A stretch of 64,000 bases of DNA from Orrella marina. Its GTDB lineage: Bacteria > Pseudomonadota > Gammaproteobacteria > Burkholderiales > Burkholderiaceae_B. The DNA is taken from the NCBI RefSeq assembly GCF_003058465.1, contig NZ_CP028901.1, positions 2,666,001 through 2,730,000 of the forward strand. The letters are read 5' to 3'. The position numbers were made by a program, and so were the translations under genes. Below the pieces are notes generated by a model that saw only the letters and a list, made by a program, of their open reading frames with translations, searched no databases and was not told the DNA's origin. The stretch's first letter is position 1. Each line of letters starts with the position of its first letter. Below are positions 35,702 to 44,300 of the stretch, in pieces.

Positions 35702-37082
35702 GCAGCCCCTTCGGATCCAGCGCCACCTTGATCTGACGCATCAACCGCAATTCGAGTTCACTCTTGTACCGGGGCAACTCTCGCGTCTTTAGCTGGCCAA
35801 CCCCATGTTCGGCACTGATTGAGCCGTTAAAAGCATGGACACTGTCGTGAACCAGCTGATAAATCTGGTCCTGCAAGCCCAACAGTTCCTGTTCGGTCTG
35901 ATCCTCAGATCGTGAGACGTTGTAATGCAGGTTACCGTCGCCCAGATGGCCAAAAACGATGTTCTTGACGCCGGGAAACTTTGTTTGCAGCGCTGCATTG
36001 GTCACGTCCACGAACTCAGCAATTCGGGAGATCGGAATGGAGACATCGTGCTTGACGCTTTTACCAAGCTCTGCCTCGGCAAGCGGAATACTTTCGCGCA
36101 GATGCCATAACGCCTTGCTTTGCGCAACCGATTCGGCAATCGCCGCATCGAGCACCAGACCATCCTCTATCGCCTGCCCGAGCACGTGCTCAAACCGCGT
36201 CTGAGCATGCTCCGCGCTTTCGCTATCGGACAGCTCCAGCAGCGCAAACCAGGCAGACTTGGCACTATCCCCATCAAACGGAATCCGCTGCTGCGGGAAC
36301 AGCTTCACGACCGCTTCCAGCACATGACCCGCCATGACTTCAAACCCCGTCAAAGAAGGTCCGAACCCGGATCGTGCGCGAGAGAGCATGGCCACGGCGT
36401 CAGGCAGACTTCGTAGCGCAAGCAGCGCAGTACGCTGCGCCACTGGCACGGGATACAGTTTGAGCGTCGCTGCAGTGATGATGCCAAGCGTGCCCTCACT
36501 ACCAATAAAAAGGTCACGCAAGTCGTAACCAGTGTTGTCCTTTCTGAGACCGCGCAACCCATCCCAGATCTCTCCCTGGGGCGTCACCACTTCCAGACCA
36601 AGCGCCTGTTCGCGGGCGTTGCCGTATCGCAGGACTTGAGTCCCTCCGGCATTGGTCGCCAGATTGCCACCAATTGTGCAACTACCCTCTGCCGCCAGAC
36701 TAAGAGCAAACAGACGATCTGCCTTGCGAGCCGCCTCCTGCAAGTTCTGCAAAACGCACCCCGCCTCGACCGTGATCGTGTCGTTATCTGTATCAATTTC
36801 ACGAACGCGGTTCAGCCTCCCGGTCGACAGCACCACTGAACGCCCTGACGAGTCGGGAGTAGCGCCGCCACATAGCCCCGTATTCCCGCCGACAGTCACA
36901 ATCGGGACGCCGGCATCGTAGCAAAGCTTGATGACCGCGGCGACCTCCTGGGTCGAACCCGGGCGCACCACCGCAAGTGCCTGACCTCTGTAGCGCTTTC
37001 TCCAGTCTTCCAGGTACGGTTGCGCCGCCTCATCCGTCAGCACATGCTCCACTCCAACAATTGCTTGCAGTTCAGTTTTCAA
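35673..37082 (-). CDS. FAD-linked oxidase, GlcD/D2HGDH type
   Basis: A 469-aa vanillyl-alcohol-oxidase family flavoprotein. The FAD domain has VVRPGSTQEVAAVIKLCYD, IVTVGGNTGLCGGATPD and EGSCTIGGNLATNAGGTQVL; the C-terminal domain has VFGHLGDGNLHYNV and ISAEHGVGQLKTRELP. Members oxidise D-2-hydroxy acids (glycolate, D-lactate, D-2-hydroxyglutarate) and reduce quinone or an electron-transfer protein. The single-subunit form without glcE/glcF nearby fits a D-2-hydroxyglutarate or D-lactate dehydrogenase, for example cleaning up a side product of SerA. Which substrate is undecided. Confidence 0.87.
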   Translation of the reverse strand: MKTELQAIVGVEHVLTDEAAQPYLEDWRKRYRGQALAVVRPGSTQEVAAVIKLCYDAGVPIVTVGGNTGLCGGATPDSSGRSVVLSTGRLNRVREIDTDNDTITVEAGCVLQNLQEAARKADRLFALSLAAEGSCTIGGNLATNAGGTQVLRYGNAREQALGLEVVTPQGEIWDGLRGLRKDNTGYDLRDLFIGSEGTLGIITAATLKLYPVPVAQRTALLALRSLPDAVAMLSRARSGFGPSLTGFEVMAGHVLEAVVKLFPQQRIPFDGDSAKSAWFALLELSDSESAEHAQTRFEHVLGQAIEDGLVLDAAIAESVAQSKALWHLRESIPLAEAELGKSVKHDVSIPISRIAEFVDVTNAALQTKFPGVKNIVFGHLGDGNLHYNVSRSEDQTEQELLGLQDQIYQLVHDSVHAFNGSISAEHGVGQLKTRELPRYKSELELRLMRQIKVALDPKGLLNPGKVLYV

Positions 37083-37324
37083 GTGTCAACCCCTTGTCGC
37101 GTCATGTCCCGCTGCGTCATGTACTGTCCTGACCGCCGGGCCTTGTTAGATCTGTTGATCCTCATAATCCGACAACCCTGTGCATCATCGTCATATCACC
37201 TTTCAGTCTGCCATAATACCGATGAAGCTTTCCCCAAGAGAATCTCAGCGAGTGCCTCGAGCGCTTCGAACCAACCTTGGCCGACTACCTGGTCTGGCCA
37301 GCTCCTTATTGCGATACCGCCATC

Positions 37325-38706
37325 ATGCCAAACCGCGAACTTCCTGCACATGTTTTTAAAGCCTATGACATCCGGGGTGTCGTCCCCGACGCCTTGAACC
37401 CGAGTTTGCCACCCTCCTTGGGCGGGCACTGGGCAAGCGCGCAAGGCAAGCCCAGGTTTCTGCCATCGTGGTCGGATACGATGGCCGGCACAGCAGCCCG
37501 GATCTTGCCCAGGCACTCGTGACAGGCATCCAGGAAGAAGGCGTCGATACGATCGAGGTTGGGCAGGTTCCTACTCCGCTCGTTTATTACGCCGCTCACA
37601 CGATGGAAACAGGCACCGGGGTGGCCATTACTGGCAGTCACAACCCCCCCGAATACAACGGTTTCAAGATGATGATGGCAGGGGTCACGCTATACGGACA
37701 GGCCATTACCAGCCTGCGAGACGAGATGTTACGGCCTGTTGCGATCGCTGATCGCCGGGGCGAATCCCGCCCCACCAACATCATTGATACCTACATTGAG
37801 GAAATCACCCGCGACGTCAGACTGGCACGCCCCATCCGGATCGCCATCGACTGTGGCAACGGCGTTGCATCGGAGATCGCACCTCGCCTGTTCAGGGCAC
37901 TGGGTTGCGAGGTGGTTGAGCTCTTTTGCGAAGTCGATGGCTCATTTCCTAACCATCACCCCGATCCTGCAGATCCACACAACCTCCAGGACCTGATTGC
38001 TGCAGTCGAGCGCGAGGACTGCGAACTTGGACTGGCCTTTGATGGTGATGGTGACCGGCTCGGTATCGTCACCCGTTCCGGCGAGATCATCTGGCCAGAT
38101 CGCCAGATGATCGTGTTCGCGCGCGATGTGCTGTCGCGCAATCCAGGTAGCGAGATCCTGTTTGATGTCAAATGCTCACGACAGCTTGCAGTTGCCATCG
38201 AACAGGCCGGTGGCAAGCCCGTCATGTGGAGAACGGGACACTCGCTAATCAAAGCCAAGCTCAAAGAAAGCGGCGCACCACTGGCAGGAGAGATGAGTGG
38301 TCACATTTTCTTCAAAGAACGCTGGTTCGGATTTGATGACGGCCTTTATACAGGCGCACGTCTTCTGGAGATTCTGTCTCGCTCAGAGAACGCTTGCGCA
38401 GAGCTTGAAGCACTGCCGAACGCATTCTCAACCCCGGAACTGAAGATCGAGATGGCCGAAGGCGAACCCTTCAAGATCATCGCTGCCTTACAAGCAGACC
38501 AGTCATTCGGTCCGGCGGACGTCTCGATCATTGACGGCGTGAGAGCAGACTATGAGGATGGTTTCGGACTTGCAAGGGCATCCAACACGACACCAGTCGT
38601 CGTACTCAGGTTCGAAGGTGACACTCCGATGGCACTCGACCGGATCAAGGGCGTCTTCAGAGAGAAGCTCACCAGGCTTGCTCCGAATGCCAAGCTACCT
38701 TTCTAA
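37325..38706 (+). pseudogene. algC: Phosphomannomutase/phosphoglucomutase, one-base frameshift
   Basis: An alpha-D-phosphohexomutase split over two frames. Frame one from ATG 37325 gives PAHVFKAYDIRGVVPDAL and then departs from the family. The second frame takes over at LEPEFATLLGRALGKRARQA and runs through VVGYDGRHSSPDLA, the phosphoserine loop GVAITGSHNPPEYNGFKMM, the metal loop GLAFDGDGDRLGIV, the sugar loop AGEMSGHIFF and the phosphate loop FRFEGDT-like region near the end. One missing C in the CC at 37392-37393 explains the break; the repaired protein has 460 aa, the normal AlgC/ManB length. It interconverts hexose 1- and 6-phosphates for LPS and glycan precursors, and pgi follows. A sequencing error is the simplest cause. 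Confidence 0.85.
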
Positions 38707-38816
38707 ACAACTCGTACTGACTCGCCTTCAAACGATACAAAGTGTGCTGCATTAGTCATGGGCTGGCGGGGGAGGATCGTCCCGCCAACCACTGCATCGT
38801 TGATCACAATTGAAAA

Positions 38817-40409
38817 ATGAATAAATTGCGCTTATCTGACTCGTCCAGTCTTCAGAATTCTGAAACCGTAAATAAAGTGTGGAGCGACTTCGAGCGCTCG
38901 GTCAGGAGTGCTCACCAGAAACGTTGCGCCGACACCCGGATCATCCGGGCTGCAGACCTGGACATTGACCTGAGCCTTCAACACAACAGCCAGGAAATGA
39001 ATGATGCCTCTGTCGCTTTGCTCGAAGCACACCACTTCAACACCATGCGTCAGGCACTATTTCGCGGCGAACACGTAAACTGGACCGAAGACCGGCCTGC
39101 TTTGCACACAGCTCTGCGCCAGAGTCCTGCGCCTGAGGTCGTATCAGCGCAGATTGCTGAATCGCTTGCATGTATGAAAGCATTCGTCGATCAGTGCAAC
39201 GCGCGAAACCAGTTTCGCAACATCGTTCACCTGGGCATAGGCGGTAGTGACTGGGGGCCTCGCATGGTCTGGGAGTCACTCAGAGGTCACGAAACACGGC
39301 GTAAGCTTCGCTTTGCAGCCAACATTGACGCGCAAGCAATCACCACCGCGCTCGACGGTCTGGACCCGAGAGACACGCTGCTCGTGATTGCCTCCAAGTC
39401 CTTCACGACCATTGAGTCCATTACCAATGCAAAGTACGCGCTGCAATGGATGCGCAACGCCGGCGTAGAAGATCCTTATGCCCAGACTGTTGCGCTCACT
39501 GCCAATCGCAAAGCGGCTCAAGCATTTGGTGTACCCGATGCACAAATATTCGAGTTCTGGGACTGGGTAGGTGGACGGTACTCCCTCTGGTCGAGCATTG
39601 GCATGTCGCTGGCGCTGACACTAGGATGGAGCACGTTCCTGCAACTGCTCGCTGGGGCGAGGGACATGGACACCCATTTCATGGATAGTCCTGTCCAGAC
39701 CAACGCACCAGTCCAGATGGCACTGAGCGCGGTGGCCAACACAAGCGTGCTCGGGTACTCATCTCAGGTCATCTGCCCGTACGACGCCAGGCTGGCGGGA
39801 TTCGTCATGTGGTTACAGCAACTCGAAATGGAATCCCTGGGCAAATCTGTCGATGAGAACTCACGCCCCATCCGACTGCATATCAGCCCGGCAGTCTGGG
39901 GCATGCCTGGCACTGACAGCCAGCACACGTTCTTTCAGTGGCTTCACCAGGACCAGACAGGTGCACCGGTCGATTTCATTGTGCGCAGGAGCGCAGATTG
40001 CCAGCACCCGGAACACCAGCGACTTCTGGTGGCCAACTGCCTGGCGCAGCGAGCCACACTCTGGCAAGGCAAACCGCTGGAACAAGTCAGACAGGAACTG
40101 GCACAAGCCGGACGCAGTGAAGATGACATCGAGAAGCTCGCCCCACATCTGGTGCACCCGGGCAACAGACCGTCGACACTGATTGTGCTTCCAGAGTTAT
40201 CTGCACACACACTAGGCTCACTGCTAGCACTTTATGAGCACAAAGTTTTTGTCCAGAGCGTGTTGTGGGGAATCAATCCATTTGATCAGTGGGGTGTCGA
40301 GTTTGGCAAGAACATGGCCCGACGCATGACTCAGGGTGACCAGCAAGCGCTTGGCGATCTGGACGCTTCCACGCGCTACTGGATGCAGTCACTACTGTCT
40401 GACGGTTGA
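38817..40409 (+). CDS. pgi: Glucose-6-phosphate isomerase
   Basis: A 530-aa Pgi. Signature segments: VHLGIGGSDWGPRMVWESL, VIASKSFTTIESITNA, FEFWDWVGGRYSLWSSIGMS, LQQLEMESLGKSVDENSRP, the catalytic Glu region PAVWGMPGTDSQHTFFQWLH, and GSLLALYEHKVFVQSVLWGI with FDQWGVEFGKNMA. It interconverts glucose-6-P and fructose-6-P. It follows the phosphomannomutase with a 110-base gap that contains an imperfect GC-rich hairpin, so the two may be partly uncoupled. The start MNKLRLSDSS is the first ATG of the frame. Confidence 0.96.
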   Translation: MNKLRLSDSSSLQNSETVNKVWSDFERSVRSAHQKRCADTRIIRAADLDIDLSLQHNSQEMNDASVALLEAHHFNTMRQALFRGEHVNWTEDRPALHTALRQSPAPEVVSAQIAESLACMKAFVDQCNARNQFRNIVHLGIGGSDWGPRMVWESLRGHETRRKLRFAANIDAQAITTALDGLDPRDTLLVIASKSFTTIESITNAKYALQWMRNAGVEDPYAQTVALTANRKAAQAFGVPDAQIFEFWDWVGGRYSLWSSIGMSLALTLGWSTFLQLLAGARDMDTHFMDSPVQTNAPVQMALSAVANTSVLGYSSQVICPYDARLAGFVMWLQQLEMESLGKSVDENSRPIRLHISPAVWGMPGTDSQHTFFQWLHQDQTGAPVDFIVRRSADCQHPEHQRLLVANCLAQRATLWQGKPLEQVRQELAQAGRSEDDIEKLAPHLVHPGNRPSTLIVLPELSAHTLGSLLALYEHKVFVQSVLWGINPFDQWGVEFGKNMARRMTQGDQQALGDLDASTRYWMQSLLSDG

Positions 40410-40569
40410 CGCATTCTCGAACCCTGAATGACGGTTTCCCGAGGATGGAGCTTGTCGTGCACTCGCTCAACAGCACCTGTGCAAGCCAATCTGTCCCCAT
40501 GCCATTGTCTGAGCGTGAGGGCCTGCAGCCGATGACGTATCCGTTTGTCCAGAGCTTTTGATGCAACCT

Positions 40570-40935
40570 TGCGTTCGACGACTACTACGACCTCTGCTGA
40601 CTTCTCGCTCCGGCTCAACGCCGTTATACCCTTTCAGGATCAAGGCGAGATCTCCCCAGGTAAGGGTTCACGCACACCTTCGTCGCACAACCGCCGCATC
40701 TACACCACCTCGCCTTGGACACAAGAGCTTTGCGGTCTATGGCCCGCTCGCTCTGCTCGGCAGTGCCTTGTATGCGATTTCTGTTCGTCGGCTCGCAACT
40801 TACGCTCCACGCTTGGCCCCTCGCTTCGCTCTCCCCACGATCGGTCACCCTTTCGCAGTTGCGCTTCACTTTGCTCACTGTGACCAGCTCGCAGCGGGAC
40901 TTGCACCCGCAGGTGTGCGCCCATGCTGGGCGCAC
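40570..40935 (-). mobile_element. 5' remnant of a bacterial group II intron
   Basis: Read on the minus strand, the fragment starts GTGCGCCCAGCATGGGCGCA (a perfect hairpin), followed by GGGTGCAAGTCCC, GGTCACAGTGAGCAAAGTGA, and further on CGAGCCGACGAACAGAAATC, ACCTTACCTGGGGAGATC-like sequence (40655-40670) and AGAAGTCAGCAGAGGTCGTA, an order familiar from the 5' part (domain I up to the ORF domain) of bacterial group II introns. No reverse transcriptase frame, domain V or 3' end follows, and the sequence up to pgi (40410-40569) shows nothing recognisable. Its 5' end abuts the T run of a Rho-independent terminator, the site preferred by class C introns. Identification is from remembered motif order; the left boundary is approximate. 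Confidence 0.6.
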
Positions 40936-40937
40936 AT

Positions 40938-40970
40938 AAAAAAAGGCCCGGGATCGTAAGATTCCGGGCC
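40938..40970 (-). terminator. Rho-independent terminator of the small RNA gene
   Basis: On the minus strand GGCCCGGAAT pairs with ATCCCGGGCC (one G-U pair) around a six-base loop and is followed by seven T. The group II intron remnant begins three bases beyond the T run. Confidence 0.88.
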
Positions 40971-41211
40971 AAATCCACCAAAGGAGGAGGGTGGAGGAGA
41001 CAACCTTGTGTTGATGAACCACCCCCAGTTGCACAAGCAGCTTTTACGACTGCGCGCAGGGGAGGAAGTTCCCGATAACCAACAGAACATCACTCTCACG
41101 TTTCACTCTGTCGCTCCTTGAATGCAACTCGCTAAATTTTCGTAGCTTACCTTTCAAAAAGCAGTGAAATGAAGTGTTTCTAGATCTTTAGCTAACGTCT
41201 TCATCAACCAC
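40938..41211 (-). ncRNA. Candidate small RNA or short dual-ORF mRNA
   Basis: A strong promoter and a strong terminator define a transcript of about 270 bases with no normal gene. It holds two tiny frames: 41204-41154 (16 aa, MKTLAKDLETLHFTAF) and, behind a good AAGGAG, 41106-41044 (20 aa from GTG, VKRESDVLLVIGNFLPCAQS). It also has CU-rich stretches ACTTCCTCCCC and TCTCCTCCACCCTCCTCC (about 40983-41000) that resemble anti-Shine-Dalgarno loops of the cuckoo/CcsR sRNA family, which often sit behind a short ORF. Whether it acts as RNA, as leader peptides or as both cannot be decided. It is upstream of, and on the same strand as, no other gene; coq7 ends 144 bases before it. Confidence 0.5.
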
Positions 41212-41217
41212 ACCTCA

Positions 41218-41246
41218 ACTATAACGATTTTTTTTGTGCAATGCAA
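41218..41246 (-). promoter_or_regulatory. Sigma70-type promoter of the small RNA gene
   Basis: On the minus strand TTGCAT (41246-41241) and TATAGT (41223-41218) are separated by exactly 17 bases, giving an expected start near 41211. Each box has one or two mismatches to consensus, and the spacer is A/T rich. Confidence 0.65.
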
Positions 41247-41354
41247 GAACCACCTGACCGCACACAGACGACACTCTTGGTAATTTGTTGGTGCGCTGCA
41301 ACAAACTAAAGCTAGGGTTAGTACCAAGGTGCGATTTGGACTCCTTTCCTGGCA

Positions 41355-42023
41355 CTAAATCCAGTATGAACTGGAGGTCATCAGCCTGGAAGTCAGTTTC
41401 ATCAGACTGGGCACCGGATCTGGAAGTCGCGCCGCCCCATGGCGCTGAGCGGTCTTACGGTGCTTGATCTCGTCGTCCCGCATTTGAACCACTATCTTGC
41501 GAGAGCGACTATCCTGAGCAGGCAACTCTTTCAAGTGGCCATCCAGGTGAGCCTCGACCTGACGTTCCGTTTCAGCCATGAACCCAAGGTTATATCGTTC
41601 GGGCGTCAGACTTGCGACAAGACCCAGTGCAAACGAACCGGCGTACCAGACTGGATTCAGAAAACTGACCCGGCTACCAAGTTCGCGAAGTCGTTGATCG
41701 CACCAGACCAGATGATCGACCTCTTCCGCTGCAGACTCCATCAGCATCTGACGCGTTGGTTCGCGTTTCGCGACGAAAGCCTGCCCGCGGTAAAGAGCCT
41801 GCGCGCAGACCTCACCGACGTGATTCACACGCATCAAACCAGCACTGTGACGTTTTTCGTGCTGGCTCAGAGCCTCATCTTCGGTCTCATTGAAATCTCC
41901 GGCAGGGTTTGGCCGCGCGGCATGCGCGACCCCTGACACCACTTGCAGTGCTGCAGCGACTTCACCAATGAGCTTCTCAAAAGGCGTGTGATGACGGCGC
42001 AATCGAACAGAAGTTGAAGACAT
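41355..42023 (-). CDS. coq7: Coq7, demethoxyubiquinone hydroxylase
   Basis: A 222-aa di-iron carboxylate protein from ATG 42023; the frame is open 82 codons further but without family character. The ligands lie in LMRVNHVGEVCAQALYRGQA, SAAEEVDHLVWCDQRL, ETERQVEAHLDGHL and MRDDEIKHRKTAQRHGA, the two ExxH pairs and bridging Glu of Coq7. It hydroxylates the last position of the ring in ubiquinone synthesis at the membrane. Monocistronic; its 3' side opens onto the small RNA gene. Confidence 0.94.
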   Translation of the reverse strand: MSSTSVRLRRHHTPFEKLIGEVAAALQVVSGVAHAARPNPAGDFNETEDEALSQHEKRHSAGLMRVNHVGEVCAQALYRGQAFVAKREPTRQMLMESAAEEVDHLVWCDQRLRELGSRVSFLNPVWYAGSFALGLVASLTPERYNLGFMAETERQVEAHLDGHLKELPAQDSRSRKIVVQMRDDEIKHRKTAQRHGAARLPDPVPSLMKLTSRLMTSSSYWI

Positions 42024-42423
42024 ATTCCCACCTTTTGAACAGGATCGACCGATTCGGACTCTCACCGGCCTACACACCAGACTGGGCAAACCAGCGCAGG
42101 CGCACATGCACCCTCTAGTCTCAATTATAGAAACCCGAGAGGGAGAGTGTCCCTTACTTCCTTGCCCGAACATATGAGTCAGATCAGACTGAATCAACCA
42201 CCCTCTGCGATTCTCCTCTACCGGTTCCAAACAGCGACGGCACAGGGGGAACAGCAACACTGGGGGCATACCGGCTTTATCATACGAGATGCTGGGCGCT
42301 GTTTATGCTGCTTGCACACGCAACCCGGCTGGAATATGAAGCGACATTGACCCAGGCGGCCAGGTCTATTTACAAAAAATTATGATCGACGCCATCTTGG
42401 CGCATTGACGAAGGAGTCTGAGA

Positions 42424-42891
42424 ATGAGCATGGAATGCACAGTCAACTGGGGCGGCCCGGATGGCATGCTGTTTGTGGCAACAACAGGATCAGGCCATGT
42501 CACGGCAATGGACGGCGCGCCGGGCGGCGGCGGACATAACCTGGCTCCCCGGCCAATGGAGATGCTGCTGGCTGGAACGGGCGGCTGCACGGCCTATGAC
42601 GTCGTGCTGATCCTCAAGCGAGGCCGCCACCAGGTGACAGGCTGCAGCGTGAAGCTCTCAGGGGAGCGCACCGAGACGGACCCCAAGGTTTTTACAAAGA
42701 TCCACTTCCACTTCATTGTGACGGGCAAGAATCTTTCTCAGCAGGCAGTCGAAAGAGCGGTGAAGCTCTCACATGAAAAGTATTGCTCTGCGTCTGCGAT
42801 GATGGAAAAAACGGCCGAGATCACAACTTCCGTGGAAATAGTCGACTCGAATGGAGCGATTGAAGCGGCTTCTGGTGACGGACAAGCATGA
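42424..42891 (+). CDS. OsmC-family protein
   Basis: A 155-aa OsmC/Ohr-fold protein. [20 protein letters not shown] and [20 protein letters not shown] hold the two conserved cysteines; the C-terminal half has [19 protein letters not shown]. The arrangement resembles the YhfA/OsmC group more than Ohr. Members reduce organic peroxides with thiols, but the role of this subgroup is not well defined. The stop overlaps the thyA start (ATGA), and thyA overlaps folA the same way, so this gene leads a folate/thymidylate operon. Confidence 0.88.
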   Translation: MSMECTVNWGGPDGMLFVATTGSGHVTAMDGAPGGGGHNLAPRPMEMLLAGTGGCTAYDVVLILKRGRHQVTGCSVKLSGERTETDPKVFTKIHFHFIVTGKNLSQQAVERAVKLSHEKYCSASAMMEKTAEITTSVEIVDSNGAIEAASGDGQA

Positions 42892-43681
42892 ATCAGTACG
42901 AAACATTGATGCGCCATGTTCATGAGCATGGTGTAGAGAAAGCAGATCGCACCGGGACCGGCACAAAATCTGTCTTTGGTTATCAGATGCGTTTTGACCT
43001 GTCTGAAGGTTTTCCGCTCGTGACAACCAAGAAGCTTCACACACGAAGCATCTTCGTCGAGTTGCTATGGTTTCTGCGCGGCGATTCGAACGCCAGATGG
43101 CTGCAGGAACGGGGCGTATCAATCTGGAACGAATGGGCGCGTGCAGACGGTGAACTCGGCCCGATCTACGGCGTTCAATGGCGATCCTGGCCAGCGCCTG
43201 ACGGACGCAAGATTGACCAGATCAGCCAGGTCATTGATCAGATTCGCAACTCGCCGGACTCGAGACGCATGATCGTATCGGCCTGGAACGTCGGGGAGAT
43301 CGAGAACATGGCCCTGCCACCTTGCCACGCGTTCTTTCAGTTTTATGTCGCGCAAGGCAAGCTGTCTTGCCAGCTATATCAGCGCAGTGCGGACATTTTT
43401 CTCGGGGTACCCTTCAATATTGCCAGCTACGCCCTGCTGACTCACATGGTTGCACAGCAATGTGATCTTGAGCCGGGGAGTTTATCTGGACCGGGGGTGA
43501 CTGCCACCTCTACAACAACCATCTGGACCAGGTGAAAGAGCAGCTCAGTCGGACCCCATACCCCTACCCGACACTGAAGCTGGAACGCAAACCCGAGACG
43601 ATCTTCGGCTATGAGCTGGAGGACATCGTGATCGAAAATTACCAGCACCACCCGCACATCAAAGCGCCAGTAGCCGTATGA
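42888..43681 (+). pseudogene. thyA: Thymidylate synthase, one-base frameshift
   Basis: A complete ThyA except for one missing base. Up to [15 protein letters not shown] the frame is normal: [35 protein letters not shown], the catalytic Cys in [13 protein letters not shown], and [20 protein letters not shown]. Then it runs out of frame to 43535. In the next frame the expected [20 protein letters not shown] and the closing [20 protein letters not shown] to 43681 follow. Adding one G to the GGGG run at 43475-43478 gives a 264-aa protein, exactly E. coli length. It makes dTMP from dUMP with methylene-tetrahydrofolate. It overlaps osmC-like and folA by 4 bases each. A real loss would demand thymidine, so a consensus error is likely. 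Confidence 0.9.
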
Positions 43682-44187
43682 CGTCCACACAACCAACAAG
43701 TGAGCAAGGCACCACCATCAAGCTGATTGTTGCCTACAGTCGCAACAGAACGATTGGCAGAGACAACACCCTGCCCTGGCGACTGCCGGGCGATCTGAAG
43801 CATTTCAAACAGCAGACACTGGGCCACCCGATCATCATGGGCAGAAAAACCTGGGAGTCTCTGGGCCGACCGCTGCCTGGCCGACTGAATGTGGTGGTAA
43901 CACGAACCTTGAAAGAAATCCAGGGTGCGAAAGTCGCGGCATCGCTCGAACAAGCGATCAGCCTGACACACGGCCATGACTGTGCGTACATCATCGGTGG
44001 CGCCAATCTGTACGAACAGGCACTTGTATACGCCACGGAAATCATCGCAACAGAGATTCAGGCAGAGATTGACGGCGATGCGCACTTCCCGGAACTTGAC
44101 CGCAATATATGGGCTGAGACACAACGACGGCCCCAGCCCCCGGAAAACGGTCTCCGGTACGACTTTGTCACCTACGTGAAACGATAG
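43678..44187 (+). CDS. folA: Dihydrofolate reductase
   Basis: A 169-aa [24 protein letters not shown] includes the Met20-loop equivalent and the W in [33 protein letters not shown] and [13 protein letters not shown] bind NADPH. It regenerates tetrahydrofolate from the dihydrofolate made by ThyA. The start overlaps the corrected thyA stop (ATGA), which supports the corrected thyA reading. It has a slightly long N terminus ([15 protein letters not shown]). Confidence 0.96.
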   Translation: MTSTQPTSEQGTTIKLIVAYSRNRTIGRDNTLPWRLPGDLKHFKQQTLGHPIIMGRKTWESLGRPLPGRLNVVVTRTLKEIQGAKVAASLEQAISLTHGHDCAYIIGGANLYEQALVYATEIIATEIQAEIDGDAHFPELDRNIWAETQRRPQPPENGLRYDFVTYVKR

Positions 44188-44229
44188 GGAAAGCACATCC
44201 CGGCTTCAGGGTTTCAAAGCAATCAGGAA

Positions 44230-44263
44230 GATGCCCGGTCAGAGTCAGATCTGGCAGGGCATC
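44230..44263. other. Hairpin between convergent folA and gcvP
   Basis: Arms GATGCCCGGTCAGA and TCTGGCAGGGCATC pair over 14 positions with two mismatches around a six-base loop. No T run follows on either strand. It may serve as a shared 3' end structure for the two convergent operons. Confidence 0.35.
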
Positions 44264-44300
44264 TGTCAATCCATGCACCCCATCTGCGGGACGCACCGAA

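Noticed and set aside
38757..38795. GC-rich inverted repeat between the phosphomannomutase and pgi genes
   Set aside because: Arms match at 9 of 10 positions but no T run follows, so it is not called a terminator.
40558..41034. Several open frames of 74-136 aa on both strands
   Set aside because: They lie in the group II intron remnant and the small RNA gene, disagree with one another, and carry no protein motifs.
43475..43478. Programmed frameshifting in thyA
   Set aside because: ThyA is not known to use recoding, there is no slippery site with a stem, and the same kind of break occurs in two unrelated genes, which fits sequence errors.
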